A DNA stretch of 49,817 nucleotides from Acidimicrobiales bacterium (GTDB lineage Bacteria > Actinomycetota > Acidimicrobiia > Acidimicrobiales > SZUA-35), in NCBI GenBank assembly GCA_020630065.1, contig JAHDCC010000024.1, positions 1 to 49,817 on the forward strand, written 5' to 3'. How positions within the stretch are numbered: the first letter of the stretch is position 1; every line of letters starts with the position of its first letter. The notes beneath the pieces were generated by a model that was not told the DNA's origin, ran no database searches, and saw nothing but the letters and a program-made list of their open reading frames with translations. Positions 17,573 to 25,498 of this stretch are shown one piece after another. Both the position numbers and the translations under genes were made by a program.

Positions 17573-18250
17573 TTACAGGAGGTGTTTGAGAGCTTCTCGT
17601 TTGGTGAGGCCCGACAGGTTGTTTTCGTTGGCGGCAACATAGTTTTTCACGGCTTCAGGCTCGACACGAGCGTATTGGCGTAGAGCCCACCCCAACGCTT
17701 TGCGGATAAAGAACTCATGGTCGCTGCACCGCAGGTCACAATAGCGGAATAGTCGTTCGCCGTCGGTCTGGTCTTTATACATCAGCTGATGCAAGATGGC
17801 CGATCGGGCTAACCAGATGTTGTCGTCGACTACCCATTCGTCCATCAGCGATGTCAGCTCAGGGTTTCGTTTGACGAGTGAGCCGACAATGTGCGGGCCG
17901 AGAAAATCGATGGTATCCCACCAAGGTTTTGTCGTGATCCATCGGTGTACGTCAGGCACCGATTGGAGGGTCAACGTTTTGTGGTTCTTGCGAAGCACAT
18001 CCACCGCGCAGTACTGAAATTCTCGTTGAGCCTGTCCCCAGCATCGGTCAACGAAGGCGGCCAGCCCAGTCTCAGATAGTTGCCGGGATTCGATCAGAAC
18101 CGGTTTTTGGGCGGCTCGTCGTTGCGGGGAACGAATACCGAAATACTTGAACTGGTTACGTTGGTACGTTTCCATTGCCGGCGCCGCATCAGGGTCGGCG
18201 GCCTCTCTCAACGCCTGGTTAAGCTTTGAGAAGAGAAGTTGTTCGGTCAT
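17573..18250 (-). CDS. DNA alkylation repair protein, AlkD-like
   Basis: A 225-residue all-helical protein with the AlkD/AlkC HEAT-like repeat pattern. Recognisable blocks are YQRNQFKYFGIRSPQRR near the N-terminus, the helix LWDxxPWWDTIDFLGPHIVG (seen as TTKPWWDTIDFLG), LARSAILHQLMYK, and HEFFIRKALGWALRQYAR near the C-terminus. AlkD-type enzymes remove N3- and N7-alkylated bases without flipping them. The Trp and Asp of the WWDxID motif, needed for lesion contact in AlkD, are present. ATG start at 18250. Divergent from tadA with a 62-bp gap. No operon partner. Confidence 0.9.
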   Translation of the reverse strand: MTEQLLFSKLNQALREAADPDAAPAMETYQRNQFKYFGIRSPQRRAAQKPVLIESRQLSETGLAAFVDRCWGQAQREFQYCAVDVLRKNHKTLTLQSVPDVHRWITTKPWWDTIDFLGPHIVGSLVKRNPELTSLMDEWVVDDNIWLARSAILHQLMYKDQTDGERLFRYCDLRCSDHEFFIRKALGWALRQYARVEPEAVKNYVAANENNLSGLTKREALKHLL

Positions 18251-18299
18251 AGGGTTCTACAGTATCAACCGTCATCACATGCTGGGCGAGGCGCTGAGA

Positions 18300-18305
18300 T
18301 ACAAT
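18300..18305 (+). promoter_or_regulatory. -10 element of tadA
   Basis: TACAAT ends 7 nt before the tadA ATG, so transcription would begin at or beside the start codon (leaderless). No good -35 is visible. The same -10-to-start spacing recurs at four other genes in the window. Confidence 0.5.
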
Positions 18306-18312
18306 CCAACCG

Positions 18313-18783
18313 ATGGGTAGCGGTCATACAGAGTGGATGCAGATAGCGTTGGACGAAGCCCGCTCGGCCCAGCAACACGGCGACGTTCCCGTCGGGGCGG
18401 TGGTTGTTAAGGACGGCCGGATGGTGGCTGCCCGCCACAACGAACGCGAGTTAACTAACGATCCGACTGCTCACGCCGAAGTTTTGGCGTTGCGTGATGC
18501 AGCCGAAGTTTTGGGTTCGTGGAGGCTTGAAGGGTGTTCGCTGTATGTGACGTTGGAGCCGTGTGTCATGTGTGGGGGAGCGTTGGTGAACTCTCGGATA
18601 CATAAAGTCATCTATGGCGCGGCCGACGAAAAAGCGGGAGCGTGTTTGAGTTTGTATAACGTTGCCGACGACCCTCGTCTAAACCATCAGTTCGAACTTG
18701 TTCCAGGGATTTTGGCGGACGAGTGTTCGCAGATCCTTCTCGACTTTTTCCAGTCGGTACGCGCTGACCGGTCAGCTACCTGA
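18313..18783 (+). CDS. tadA: tRNA adenosine(34) deaminase TadA
   Basis: A 156-residue enzyme that deaminates A34 to inosine in tRNA-Arg(ACG). Zinc and catalytic motifs are present: HAE (TAHAEVLAL, about residue 54) and PCxxC (LEPCVMCGGALVNSRI, about 84-99). The N-terminal DVPVGAVVV segment is typical. Length matches TadA. The ATG is 7 nt after a TACAAT -10 hexamer. The common neighbour in actinobacteria, a tRNA-Ser, is not adjacent here. High confidence as TadA over other cytidine/guanine deaminases because of the NDPTAHAE and VNSRI blocks. Confidence 0.95.
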   Translation: MGSGHTEWMQIALDEARSAQQHGDVPVGAVVVKDGRMVAARHNERELTNDPTAHAEVLALRDAAEVLGSWRLEGCSLYVTLEPCVMCGGALVNSRIHKVIYGAADEKAGACLSLYNVADDPRLNHQFELVPGILADECSQILLDFFQSVRADRSAT

Positions 18784-18788
18784 CAGGG

Positions 18789-19253
18789 TTATCGCTTTCG
18801 CCAAGGTTGAGGAACAAACCTCGGTGTACGTTTGGCGTAGTCGATGTAACCCGGGTAGGTCTTTGCGAGTTGTGCTTCTTCCCATTGCGCTTTTGCGTTG
18901 AAGAAACCTATGGCGACGATGGCCACCGTTGCGGTGATGAAGCTGCCTGAACGGATGGTGAGCCCGACGATGGTCGCCAGTACTCCGGTATAAATCGGGT
19001 GTCGTACGAACTGATATAGGCCGTTGGTTTGTAACTCGCCTGAGGTCTTCGGTACTGGTGTTGGAGTTAATGATCGGCCAAGCCGAAGCGCAGCGACACC
19101 CATGATCACAAACCCGGCGATGATTACTCCAGAACCTACCGCTGTTACCCCGGTTGGGGTAGGCCAGTCATTACGCCCAGGTAGTACGACGAGGGCGATG
19201 ATGAGAATAGCTTGAACCGCCACGAACCCCCAGCCGGTTACCTGCCTGCTCAT
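18789..19253 (-). CDS. Isoprenylcysteine-methyltransferase-like membrane protein
   Basis: A 154-residue protein with four hydrophobic segments (about 8-24, 38-60, 90-120). The motif LYQFVRHPIYTGVLATIVG (about 79-97) is the signature of the ICMT/phospholipid-methyltransferase membrane family, which uses SAM. Bacterial members are mostly uncharacterised. It ends 5 bp from the convergent tadA stop. Methyl acceptor unknown; a small-molecule or lipid substrate is likely because prenylated proteins are absent from bacteria (inference). Confidence 0.8.
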   Translation of the reverse strand: MSRQVTGWGFVAVQAILIIALVVLPGRNDWPTPTGVTAVGSGVIIAGFVIMGVAALRLGRSLTPTPVPKTSGELQTNGLYQFVRHPIYTGVLATIVGLTIRSGSFITATVAIVAIGFFNAKAQWEEAQLAKTYPGYIDYAKRTPRFVPQPWRKR

Positions 19254-19336
19254 GTCGAGGGTGAGCGTGTTGTGTGGGAGGACATGATGTCACCGTAGCC
19301 GAAAAGTCTTGCCTTTAGCACACCTCAGAAAACCTG

Positions 19337-19876
19337 TTAAAGCTCGCTGTCGGTTCTATTTTGCTTACGTCTGGCGAGTGTCAGTGCCACGATAGCGCCG
19401 ATAGGTCCTGCTAGCAGTCCGACGAAAAGACCTTCCTGTGCACCTCCGATAAATGAAGCAAATGGCTGGCCATCGTCGGAGGGTAAATCGAGCACAGCGC
19501 GGCAAGCCCCCGACAGCCAGAACACGGTTGCCGCTATAGCCGTGATGCCGCGACTTCTCGTGAAGTCTTCTCGGCCAGGCCAGTACATGGCGCGTCTTTG
19601 TTTAACTGAAGATTCGACGATGATTGACGCTGCCACGGTTGGAACGAAGAACGCCAACGCATAGGGCAACCCAGAAGCTCCACCGATCCACAATATGAGC
19701 CCCATCGAAACGAAGTTAGCTACAAGTAGAAACTGAAAAGATATAGCTGATGCTTCGTACCAGACGAACCGGTTTCGTTCATCGTCGTAAAAGGGGTGGT
19801 CAAGGTCGCCAACCCACCGAAGAGCGTTTTCTGTTCTGGTAGGTTTGTTGCTGTCAGGGGTTATCGCATGGCTCAT
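19337..19876 (-). CDS. Small polytopic membrane protein, partner of XRE regulator
   Basis: A 179-residue protein with four predicted TM segments (about 48-68, 72-90, 108-128, 143-163) and short charged termini. I do not recognise a named family. Its start overlaps the stop of the upstream XRE gene by 4 bp (ATGA), so the two are translationally coupled. Pairing of a short Cro/XRE regulator with a small integral membrane protein is a recurrent bacterial arrangement, in which the membrane protein may sense a signal or be the regulated target (general knowledge). Function otherwise unknown. Confidence 0.7.
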   Translation of the reverse strand: MSHAITPDSNKPTRTENALRWVGDLDHPFYDDERNRFVWYEASAISFQFLLVANFVSMGLILWIGGASGLPYALAFFVPTVAASIIVESSVKQRRAMYWPGREDFTRSRGITAIAATVFWLSGACRAVLDLPSDDGQPFASFIGGAQEGLFVGLLAGPIGAIVALTLARRKQNRTDSEL

Positions 19877-20097
19877 TGTGTAGGTTCCTTTTGCGCTGTG
19901 AATAACTCTTCGACGGTAGTTTCGAGTGTGGAAGCCAGTTTTAGTGCCAGGTAAACCGAGGGTGCGTAATCGCTGCCTTCGATCGACACGATGGTTTGTC
20001 GACTCACGCCGACGGTCTTGGCCAGTTCTGCCTGGGTCAAATCGGCGATGCGACGAAATCGTCGGACATTATTGGAGGGACTCCCATCAATGCTCAC
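19873..20097 (-). CDS. XRE/Cro-family regulator
   Basis: A 74-residue DNA-binding protein. The helix-turn-helix LTQAELAKTVGVSRQTIVSIE (about residues 21-41) is followed by PSVYLALKLASTLETTVEELF, matching the short one-domain XRE type (ends with the EELF helix). An ATG at 20115 would add six residues but lies inside the operator and upstream of the predicted transcription start. GTG 20097 is preferred because TTGACA-17-TACATT ends 6 nt before it, giving a leaderless mRNA. Operator sites flank the promoter, so autoregulation is likely. It forms an operon with the membrane protein that overlaps its stop. Confidence 0.88.
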   Translation of the reverse strand: MSIDGSPSNNVRRFRRIADLTQAELAKTVGVSRQTIVSIEGSDYAPSVYLALKLASTLETTVEELFTAQKEPTQ

Positions 20098-20103
20098 ACC
20101 GGA

Positions 20104-20145
20104 AATGTAAAACATAATTGACTAAATGTCAACTATGTTTTACAT
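20104..20145 (-). promoter_or_regulatory. Promoter inside a double palindromic operator
   Basis: Minus-strand promoter: TTGACA (20127-20132), 17 nt, TACATT (20104-20109), start of transcription expected at about 20097. Two 11-bp operator-like dyads, each ATGT-AAA-ACAT or its complement, lie at 20105-20115 and 20135-20145, centred 30 bp apart (about three helical turns). Together they make perfect inverted 12-bp arms (20105-20116 / 20134-20145) around an inner TTGAC/GTCAA dyad. By symmetry the + strand also carries TTGACT-17-TACATA. One site covers the -10 and the other abuts the -35. Confidence 0.8.
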
Positions 20146-20169
20146 AGGTTGCTGGTTGGGGTTGCGTGG

Positions 20170-22074
20170 TTATTCAAACGGGATTGCGAGCTTGACGGTG
20201 TCGTCGTTATCTATCTCGTCCCAGTTTTGGGTGCAGACAGTGATGGAAGTGCTCTGTCGGCAAAGGCTTTCAAGCGGCTTCGAAGTGCCGGTGGAGCTGT
20301 CGCTAAGGCTTACCGAGCCAAAATAGAATCCGATCATTCCCGGTGAAAGGTCGACGGTTTGAACATCTAGACAGGTCACCTTGTTCTTCGTTTTTATTCG
20401 GGGCTCGTCCATGTTGTCGATCGGTTTTGCGTCCAACGAGGCAGCCGTAAGCACGTTTTGGAATCGTTGAATATCGTGTCCCCCAAGGCAAGCAAGGTTA
20501 TTGGGCATCGTGACACGGTCGTGGCGCGCAATCAGGGAGTCGAACGTTGTAACGTCTGCTACCTGTTCAGGCCGTGAATCAAAGTTTGAACGAGCGTTGA
20601 TTCGATTCTGTTCAACGTCGACGAGTTGAATAAGCGCAATGAGTACGGCGACGCCGATCGCTAGCTCTTTGCGGCTAATGCGGTCTATGGCCACAAACGT
20701 AACTATCATCAGGCCATAGCCGATCGCCCAGAAGAGACGTCCTGAAGCCCGAAACTGGCCGGTGAAACTCTGCAACAGGGTGGGCATCCACGTGGCCGAA
20801 AATCCGACTGTCACAGCCAATCCTGCAGCGACAGGGATTACGGGCCAACGTCGGATCAACGTCGAACCGGCCTTCAACAAATACAGGCTCGCCCCCAGGG
20901 TCGCCAAACCGACAAGCACCATAGATATCGAAATCGGGATTGGCCCCAACCGGTTGTCCAGAAGGCTAAACGAGCTGTTGTTGTACAGATGTACGACCGG
21001 TGTGATGGCATAGAAATATAAACAAACCATGCACAATGCCAGCAGCTGATGGTTCTGAACGATCTGCCAGCTTCTAGACCGATTCACCGCAGCAGCCCCG
21101 ACAACAAAAAGTAGCCCGACGAGTAAGCCGAATCCGAGCCACACGTACGATTCAAGCGAACCGTTGACTGCGATAATGTTCTCGTCGCCCGGGAAAACAT
21201 CGGATCGCTGAGGAAGTAGCGGTCCGAACGCGACCATACCGAACAGTCCGTAGCCTTCAGCCGAACCCGCCCCACTGGTCAGATAACCGCCCCCGTATGC
21301 GATCGCCCCGACTGCAGCCACCAGTCCCGAAAACCAGGCTCCGCCTTGTACATACGACAGGCGAGATGTGCGAACGAGGTCGGCGATGACGGGGATCACA
21401 ACGACGCCAGTCATAACAATAAAGTACGGGTGGATCAGAAACGAAACGACTATGGCCGCCACGGCCGCGACCTGAAGGCCTAAGCGAGGTTTGTCGGGTG
21501 AAATCGTGCGAAGATGGCCGGCGACAGTCCATGCCGCCAAAATAATGAAGTGACCGGTGAGTGCCGGGTGAAATACCCGGTGTATGAAGAACGGCATCGA
21601 AACGGCGACGGCGGACCCGGCGAGCAAACTCGATGTATGTTTTACCCCCCACGCTCGCAACGCCTCAACCGCGAACAGTCCTTGAAGTACATAGACGGCG
21701 AGAAACCACAGCCCGAACCAGGTAGCCGGTTCGAGCCCTAACGGGCCCATAGTTTTAGCGAACAGTGACCAGATAGGAATACTGTCGGTGAACGCTATCG
21801 GCACGCCGTCGGGGGCGTTAAGGTTGCTGACTTGCAAAAACGGCCACTGCCATTCTTCAGCCAAGAAATAGCGCATACCGGTCAAGGTGGTGCTGGAGTC
21901 GCCGCCTACATTGCCGACCGATTCGGTGCGGCCAAAAACAACTCCCGTGCCGAGTGTGTGAGCCCCGGCGACGGCCCCTATCAGTCCACCCAACAGTGGT
22001 GTGACGAGTCTCTGTGGTTTTGTTCGAAGCACCAAGGTCTCCACTGTTGTCGGGTTTGACCAAGCGTAGAACAT
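20170..22074 (-). CDS. DUF6311-like polytopic membrane protein
   Basis: A 634-residue protein with about 11-12 hydrophobic segments from residue 28 to about 480, then a soluble C-terminal domain (about 490-634) with several Cys. The first outer loop has NVGGDSSTTLTGMRYFLAEEWQWP and FTDSIPIWSLFAK, blocks I associate with the uncharacterised DUF6311 family. The architecture resembles GT-C glycosyltransferases, in which an Asp in the first loop is catalytic (here GGDSS is a candidate). It is divergent from the GT2 gene at 22187, which suggests joint work on a lipid-linked glycan (inference). Family call is moderate; reaction unknown. Confidence 0.65.
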   Translation of the reverse strand: MFYAWSNPTTVETLVLRTKPQRLVTPLLGGLIGAVAGAHTLGTGVVFGRTESVGNVGGDSSTTLTGMRYFLAEEWQWPFLQVSNLNAPDGVPIAFTDSIPIWSLFAKTMGPLGLEPATWFGLWFLAVYVLQGLFAVEALRAWGVKHTSSLLAGSAVAVSMPFFIHRVFHPALTGHFIILAAWTVAGHLRTISPDKPRLGLQVAAVAAIVVSFLIHPYFIVMTGVVVIPVIADLVRTSRLSYVQGGAWFSGLVAAVGAIAYGGGYLTSGAGSAEGYGLFGMVAFGPLLPQRSDVFPGDENIIAVNGSLESYVWLGFGLLVGLLFVVGAAAVNRSRSWQIVQNHQLLALCMVCLYFYAITPVVHLYNNSSFSLLDNRLGPIPISISMVLVGLATLGASLYLLKAGSTLIRRWPVIPVAAGLAVTVGFSATWMPTLLQSFTGQFRASGRLFWAIGYGLMIVTFVAIDRISRKELAIGVAVLIALIQLVDVEQNRINARSNFDSRPEQVADVTTFDSLIARHDRVTMPNNLACLGGHDIQRFQNVLTAASLDAKPIDNMDEPRIKTKNKVTCLDVQTVDLSPGMIGFYFGSVSLSDSSTGTSKPLESLCRQSTSITVCTQNWDEIDNDDTVKLAIPFE

Positions 22075-22129
22075 AGCGACTTGAAGGAAAGGTCGCTACC
22101 GAAAGTTCTCTCCGGCGTCGTGGTGTAAG

Positions 22130-22147
22130 GGTCACATAGTGGTGACC
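22130..22147. promoter_or_regulatory. Inverted repeat between divergent glycan genes
   Basis: GGTCAC (22130-22135) and GTGACC (22142-22147) flank a 6-nt spacer in the 112-bp gap between the DUF6311-like gene and the GT2 fusion gene. It is placed for control of both. A TAGACT hexamer lies 11 nt before the + strand ATG. Symmetry is the only evidence. Confidence 0.3.
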
Positions 22148-22186
22148 TAGATCGCCCAAAATCTGAATGTAGACTGTTGTCCGCCC

Positions 22187-23668
22187 ATGTTGAAGAATAT
22201 GCGAACCCGAACGCGTCTGGTATTGGCGCTCCTATTTGGTGTCGTCGTATGTGGGGTTGGTCGCGTTGTCGGGGTTTGGCAAGCAGCCGAGCCGTCTGCC
22301 CTGTCGCTGGCATTTGTGGTAGCTATTCTTCTTATCTCATATGTTATTGCCGTTAAAATGACGGTTCCGGTGGCCGGGTTGCATCTCTCGGCGGGCCTAC
22401 TTTTCGACCTCTATATTGGGCTGGGCGTCGCCGTTTCGGGAGTCTTGTTATCGACTGTCTTGACGCTCCAGGGGCACAATGTGCCGTGGTTTGCTCGGGC
22501 AGTGTCTGATCTGGGTTATCGGTGCCAGTCCCGCCAAGCAGGTATCGTGACCGATAACCGTCTGCTGCATGCCTTGCAGGTTGGGGTTGGCGTTCCCGCT
22601 AATCTTCTGGTCCGAGCAGCCGAAGCAAGCAATATGGATCGTCGGCATTACCTTGCTCTTTCTGCCCTAGTTACTTCGCTGGCGCTGCTTCCGCTGGTGG
22701 TCATCGGAGTGGGTGTCAAACGGATGAACTCTTCAGGTAGTCCATGGTTATTGATCGGCTCCGTTGGGGCTGTAATGCTTCTCGCCGTCGGAGGTGTCTG
22801 GTATCGACGTCGAGTTCTTCTTCGCCGCGACGAGTTGATTCAGGCTGGCCCGCATGACCAACTTTTTTCGACGGGACCAGATGACGGGATCGGGCTATCG
22901 GTTGTTATACCGGCCTATAACGAAGCGCTGCGTTTACCGACCTATTTGACTTCAATCGTTGCGTATCTTCGTAAGCGAGGTGAACGATTCGAGGTGGTTG
23001 TCGCCGACGATGGCTCTACTGACGACACGGTTGAAGTGGTTAACCGTATGGCACAGACGATGCCCGAGATTCGTACCGTCGCCAATCCAAGAAATTTTGG
23101 TAAAGGTTTTGCAGTGCGAACAGGTATTGCCAATAGTTACGGCAAACGGGTTCTTTTTGTTGATGCCGACGGGGCAACACCTATCTCGGAGATCGAACGG
23201 TTGGAACATGCCATGCGCGACGGGGCTTCGATTGTGATCGGTTCACGGGCCGTTAGCGGACCGGGGATAGTCCGCTCGACCCAGTCACATCGTAAAGTTA
23301 TCGGCCGGATATTTAACGGCATCGTGTCGACCCTTTTGTTGCCGGGTTTGAAAGACACACAATGTGGGTTCAAACTGTTTACCCGTGATGCTGCAGGGGC
23401 GACGTTTGGACGCCAAAACCTCGACGGGTTTAGTTTCGATGTTGAGCTTCTTTTTATAGGCCGCCGTATGCGGTACCGTCTCGACGAAGTTGCGGTCAGC
23501 TGGTCGGACGTGTCAGGTTCGAAAGTGAATCTGGTCCGCGACGCAGCTCGAATGCTGGTCGACATTTTTCGTATAGTGGGTCGAGATATAGCGGGAGGAT
23601 ACGAGACCGACAGCGATGTCAGTTCCGTTACCCGCAACGTTGACGAAGTCGAGCTGTGTAAAGCCTGA
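22187..23668 (+). CDS. Membrane domain fused to dolichyl-P-glucosyltransferase-like GT2
   Basis: A 493-residue two-part protein. Residues 1-210 are membrane-embedded, with hydrophobic segments at about 10-28, 38-58, 62-95, 158-178 and 185-203. The stretch around VAGLHLSAGLLFDLYIGLG and the later Arg/Asn-containing helix resembles a TVP38/VTT-type domain, though weakly. Residues about 235-470 are a GT-A fold family 2 transferase: SVVIPAYNEALRLP, VVADDGSTDDT, FVDADGATP (DxD) and DTQCGFKLF, closest in pattern to DPG/DPM synthases that glycosylate a polyprenyl phosphate. Product is likely a polyprenyl-P-sugar used by a GT-C partner such as the divergent gene (inference). ATG 22187 lacks a strong ribosome site. 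Confidence 0.8.
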   Translation: MLKNMRTRTRLVLALLFGVVVCGVGRVVGVWQAAEPSALSLAFVVAILLISYVIAVKMTVPVAGLHLSAGLLFDLYIGLGVAVSGVLLSTVLTLQGHNVPWFARAVSDLGYRCQSRQAGIVTDNRLLHALQVGVGVPANLLVRAAEASNMDRRHYLALSALVTSLALLPLVVIGVGVKRMNSSGSPWLLIGSVGAVMLLAVGGVWYRRRVLLRRDELIQAGPHDQLFSTGPDDGIGLSVVIPAYNEALRLPTYLTSIVAYLRKRGERFEVVVADDGSTDDTVEVVNRMAQTMPEIRTVANPRNFGKGFAVRTGIANSYGKRVLFVDADGATPISEIERLEHAMRDGASIVIGSRAVSGPGIVRSTQSHRKVIGRIFNGIVSTLLLPGLKDTQCGFKLFTRDAAGATFGRQNLDGFSFDVELLFIGRRMRYRLDEVAVSWSDVSGSKVNLVRDAARMLVDIFRIVGRDIAGGYETDSDVSSVTRNVDEVELCKA

Positions 23669-23731
23669 CATCGGTCTAGGCAGTGAATGTTGCTGTTTCT
23701 AGCTGGCAGCTGAAGGGTCTACTATAGAAAG

Positions 23732-24130
23732 ATGACGACTCTTACAGAAATACCTGGAATCGGTCCGGCCTTAGCTGAAAGGTTGGAGTCGGCTGGAGTG
23801 GCAACAGTTCCCCAAGTTGCGTCATCGCCACCCGAGGCGTTGGCAGAAGTGCAAGGGGTAAGTTTTGCGTTGGCTGAACGGATCATAGCTTACGCCGCTG
23901 AGATCTCTGTTGCGTCGGCAACCGGAAAGGCGACGAACGACAAGGTTGCGTCCGAACAGCTGCAGCCAGACCTCGACAGGGTCGTTTCGCTTGAACGTAA
24001 AGTCAAAAAACTCGAAGCGAAGAACGCCAAACTACGGAAGGCGTTAGCGAAGTCGAAGAAGGCGTCCAAATCGTCGTCTTCGAACAAGAGTAAGAAACAT
24101 AAGAAGTCTAAGAAGCGAAAGAAAAAGTAG
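23732..24130 (+). CDS. HhH protein with Lys-rich tail, likely DNA-binding
   Basis: A 132-residue protein. Residues 1-60 hold two helix-hairpin-helix units (LTEIPGIGPALAERLESAG, then EVQGVSFALAERIIAYA). A spacer (60-85) leads into a short coiled coil (about 86-108, SLERKVKKLEAKNAKLRKAL). The last 30 residues are almost only Lys/Ser, like histone H1 or actinobacterial HU tails. HhH pairs bind DNA backbone non-specifically, and a basic tail would add affinity, so a nucleoid-associated or repair-accessory role is inferred. Leaderless start: TACTAT ends 6 nt before the ATG. No named family recognised. Confidence 0.7.
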   Translation: MTTLTEIPGIGPALAERLESAGVATVPQVASSPPEALAEVQGVSFALAERIIAYAAEISVASATGKATNDKVASEQLQPDLDRVVSLERKVKKLEAKNAKLRKALAKSKKASKSSSSNKSKKHKKSKKRKKK

Positions 24131-24136
24131 GCTTCG

Positions 24137-24613
24137 CTACGAGAGTTTCTCGACCTCGTTCATTCGGGAAAGGTTCCGACTGCTGAGATACGCAGCGGCT
24201 ATGAACATCAACAGTTCGACAGCTACGCCGGGTAGCACAATGGCAGTGAACGGGTTGATGGCGAACATTTCGAGTCGAACTGGGTAAATCAGTTCAAGAC
24301 ACAAGCGAGCTGTCCATAAAGCGCACTTAATTATGAGATACGGGACAAGCAGCTCAAGGTGTCTGGCCGGACGGCGGGCAAAGCTCAGGGTTGTCGCTCC
24401 GAACGCTATCAGTAGGATTCCGACAGCGTAGGTGACGAGGACAACGAAATCGCTTTCATCGCTGCTCAGATTAGTTAGCCCGGGAGCTTTCCGATAAAAC
24501 GGCGGCATCAAAAAATGAAGGAAACCAAGTGCAACTTCAACTACGCCAGCAACGATCAGTATCTGTTTGAGTCGAGTTATCGACAGGTGGCCGGTGGATG
24601 GGTGATGGGTCAT
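24137..24613 (-). CDS. Four-TM membrane protein coupled to sigma factor
   Basis: A 158-residue protein with four hydrophobic segments (about 15-35, 55-75, 88-108, 120-145). It is not assigned to a family. Its ATG overlaps the TGA of the upstream ECF sigma gene by 4 bp, so the two are co-translated. That position is where anti-sigma factors usually lie, but there is no zinc-binding HxxxCxxC or cytoplasmic anti-sigma domain. It may be a sensor or simply a member of the regulon (inference). Confidence 0.65.
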   Translation of the reverse strand: MTHHPSTGHLSITRLKQILIVAGVVEVALGFLHFLMPPFYRKAPGLTNLSSDESDFVVLVTYAVGILLIAFGATTLSFARRPARHLELLVPYLIIKCALWTARLCLELIYPVRLEMFAINPFTAIVLPGVAVELLMFIAAAYLSSRNLSRMNEVEKLS

Positions 24614-25413
24614 CGCTCGCTCATCAGAGTTGGTGAAGCGTCAAGAATCGCTCTCCAGCAGTACAGCACATCGTCCGGAGCGCCGCTCAGAGTGGATTGC
24701 ATGAGGTGTTCTGTCTGTTGGAGCGTTCTGATCTCGTCGACCGCTTTTTCGGCTCGTCTGGAATTGGTTGATGATCTGACGTCTATTCGGCCGAGTTCGA
24801 TAGCCCGGTTGACGCGTCGACGGCAATGGCAGGCGGCGCTTGATGAAACGAGTCCACAGCTATCTTTCATGAATCGTCGAATGTCAGTTCTGGCCCGTTG
24901 AAGCCTTTTCCGATAGGCAGCGGCATCTATTTCAAGTATGTCCGCTGCTGTTGGCCCAGGTAGTTGTAGGACGTCGCCCAGTAGGTACGCCACCCGATGT
25001 GGTCGATCTAGGCATAGCAGCATTGCCCCGGTGCAGGTCACCATCACGTCTTGTGCCAATAGCTCTAACTCGGGTTGGTACTGCGGATGCGGGTCGGCTA
25101 GTCCATCAATTAGATCTGCAGCCAACGCGTCGAAGGTTAGGTTTTCGTACGGACGTCTACGTCGGTCGAGCAGGTGGTTGACTGCGACTCGGTATACCCA
25201 CGTTTTGAATGAGCTGCGCTCCTCGAACGAGCTAAGCCTCGTTACCACTTTCGTCAGGATCTCCTGAGTAGCGTCTTGGGCATCGTCTCGGTTCCAAACC
25301 ATACGTACCGCTATTTGGTAGACGTCGTCTATGAGACTGCCGACGAGATCGTCCAGGGCCGCCTTATCGCCTTCGAGTGCTCTGGCTCGTAGTTGTTCCG
25401 AGTCATCTTCCAA
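24610..25413 (-). CDS. ECF sigma factor with Cys-containing C-terminal extension
   Basis: A 267-residue protein. Sigma region 2 (about 22-90) has DAQDATQEILTKVVTRLSSFEERSSFKTWVYRVAVNHLLDRRRR, a classic ECF block. A region 4-like segment follows (about 125-180: LLCLDRPHRVAYLLGDVLQL, then AAAYRKRLQRARTDIRRFM). After it comes a roughly 80-residue extension that opens with CGLVSSSAACHCRRRV, a C-x8-C-x-C cluster seen in a subset of ECF factors that I recall but whose role is not established. The cluster could bind metal or respond to redox. Co-transcribed with the four-TM protein. ATG start at 25413. Confidence 0.85.
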   Translation of the reverse strand: MEDDSEQLRARALEGDKAALDDLVGSLIDDVYQIAVRMVWNRDDAQDATQEILTKVVTRLSSFEERSSFKTWVYRVAVNHLLDRRRRPYENLTFDALAADLIDGLADPHPQYQPELELLAQDVMVTCTGAMLLCLDRPHRVAYLLGDVLQLPGPTAADILEIDAAAYRKRLQRARTDIRRFMKDSCGLVSSSAACHCRRRVNRAIELGRIDVRSSTNSRRAEKAVDEIRTLQQTEHLMQSTLSGAPDDVLYCWRAILDASPTLMSER

Positions 25414-25498
25414 TTTGGGTTCCTTATCTGCTCTGCCTTTAACCTATTAGACGCAGATCGATGAAGGATTGTGACTGAGGTAGACCTTGTGACGTGTT

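Noticed and set aside
20126-20346. Small + strand genes downstream of the symmetric promoter
   Set aside because: They are antisense to the 3' end of the DUF6311-like gene with no ribosome site. The + strand promoter is explained by operator symmetry.
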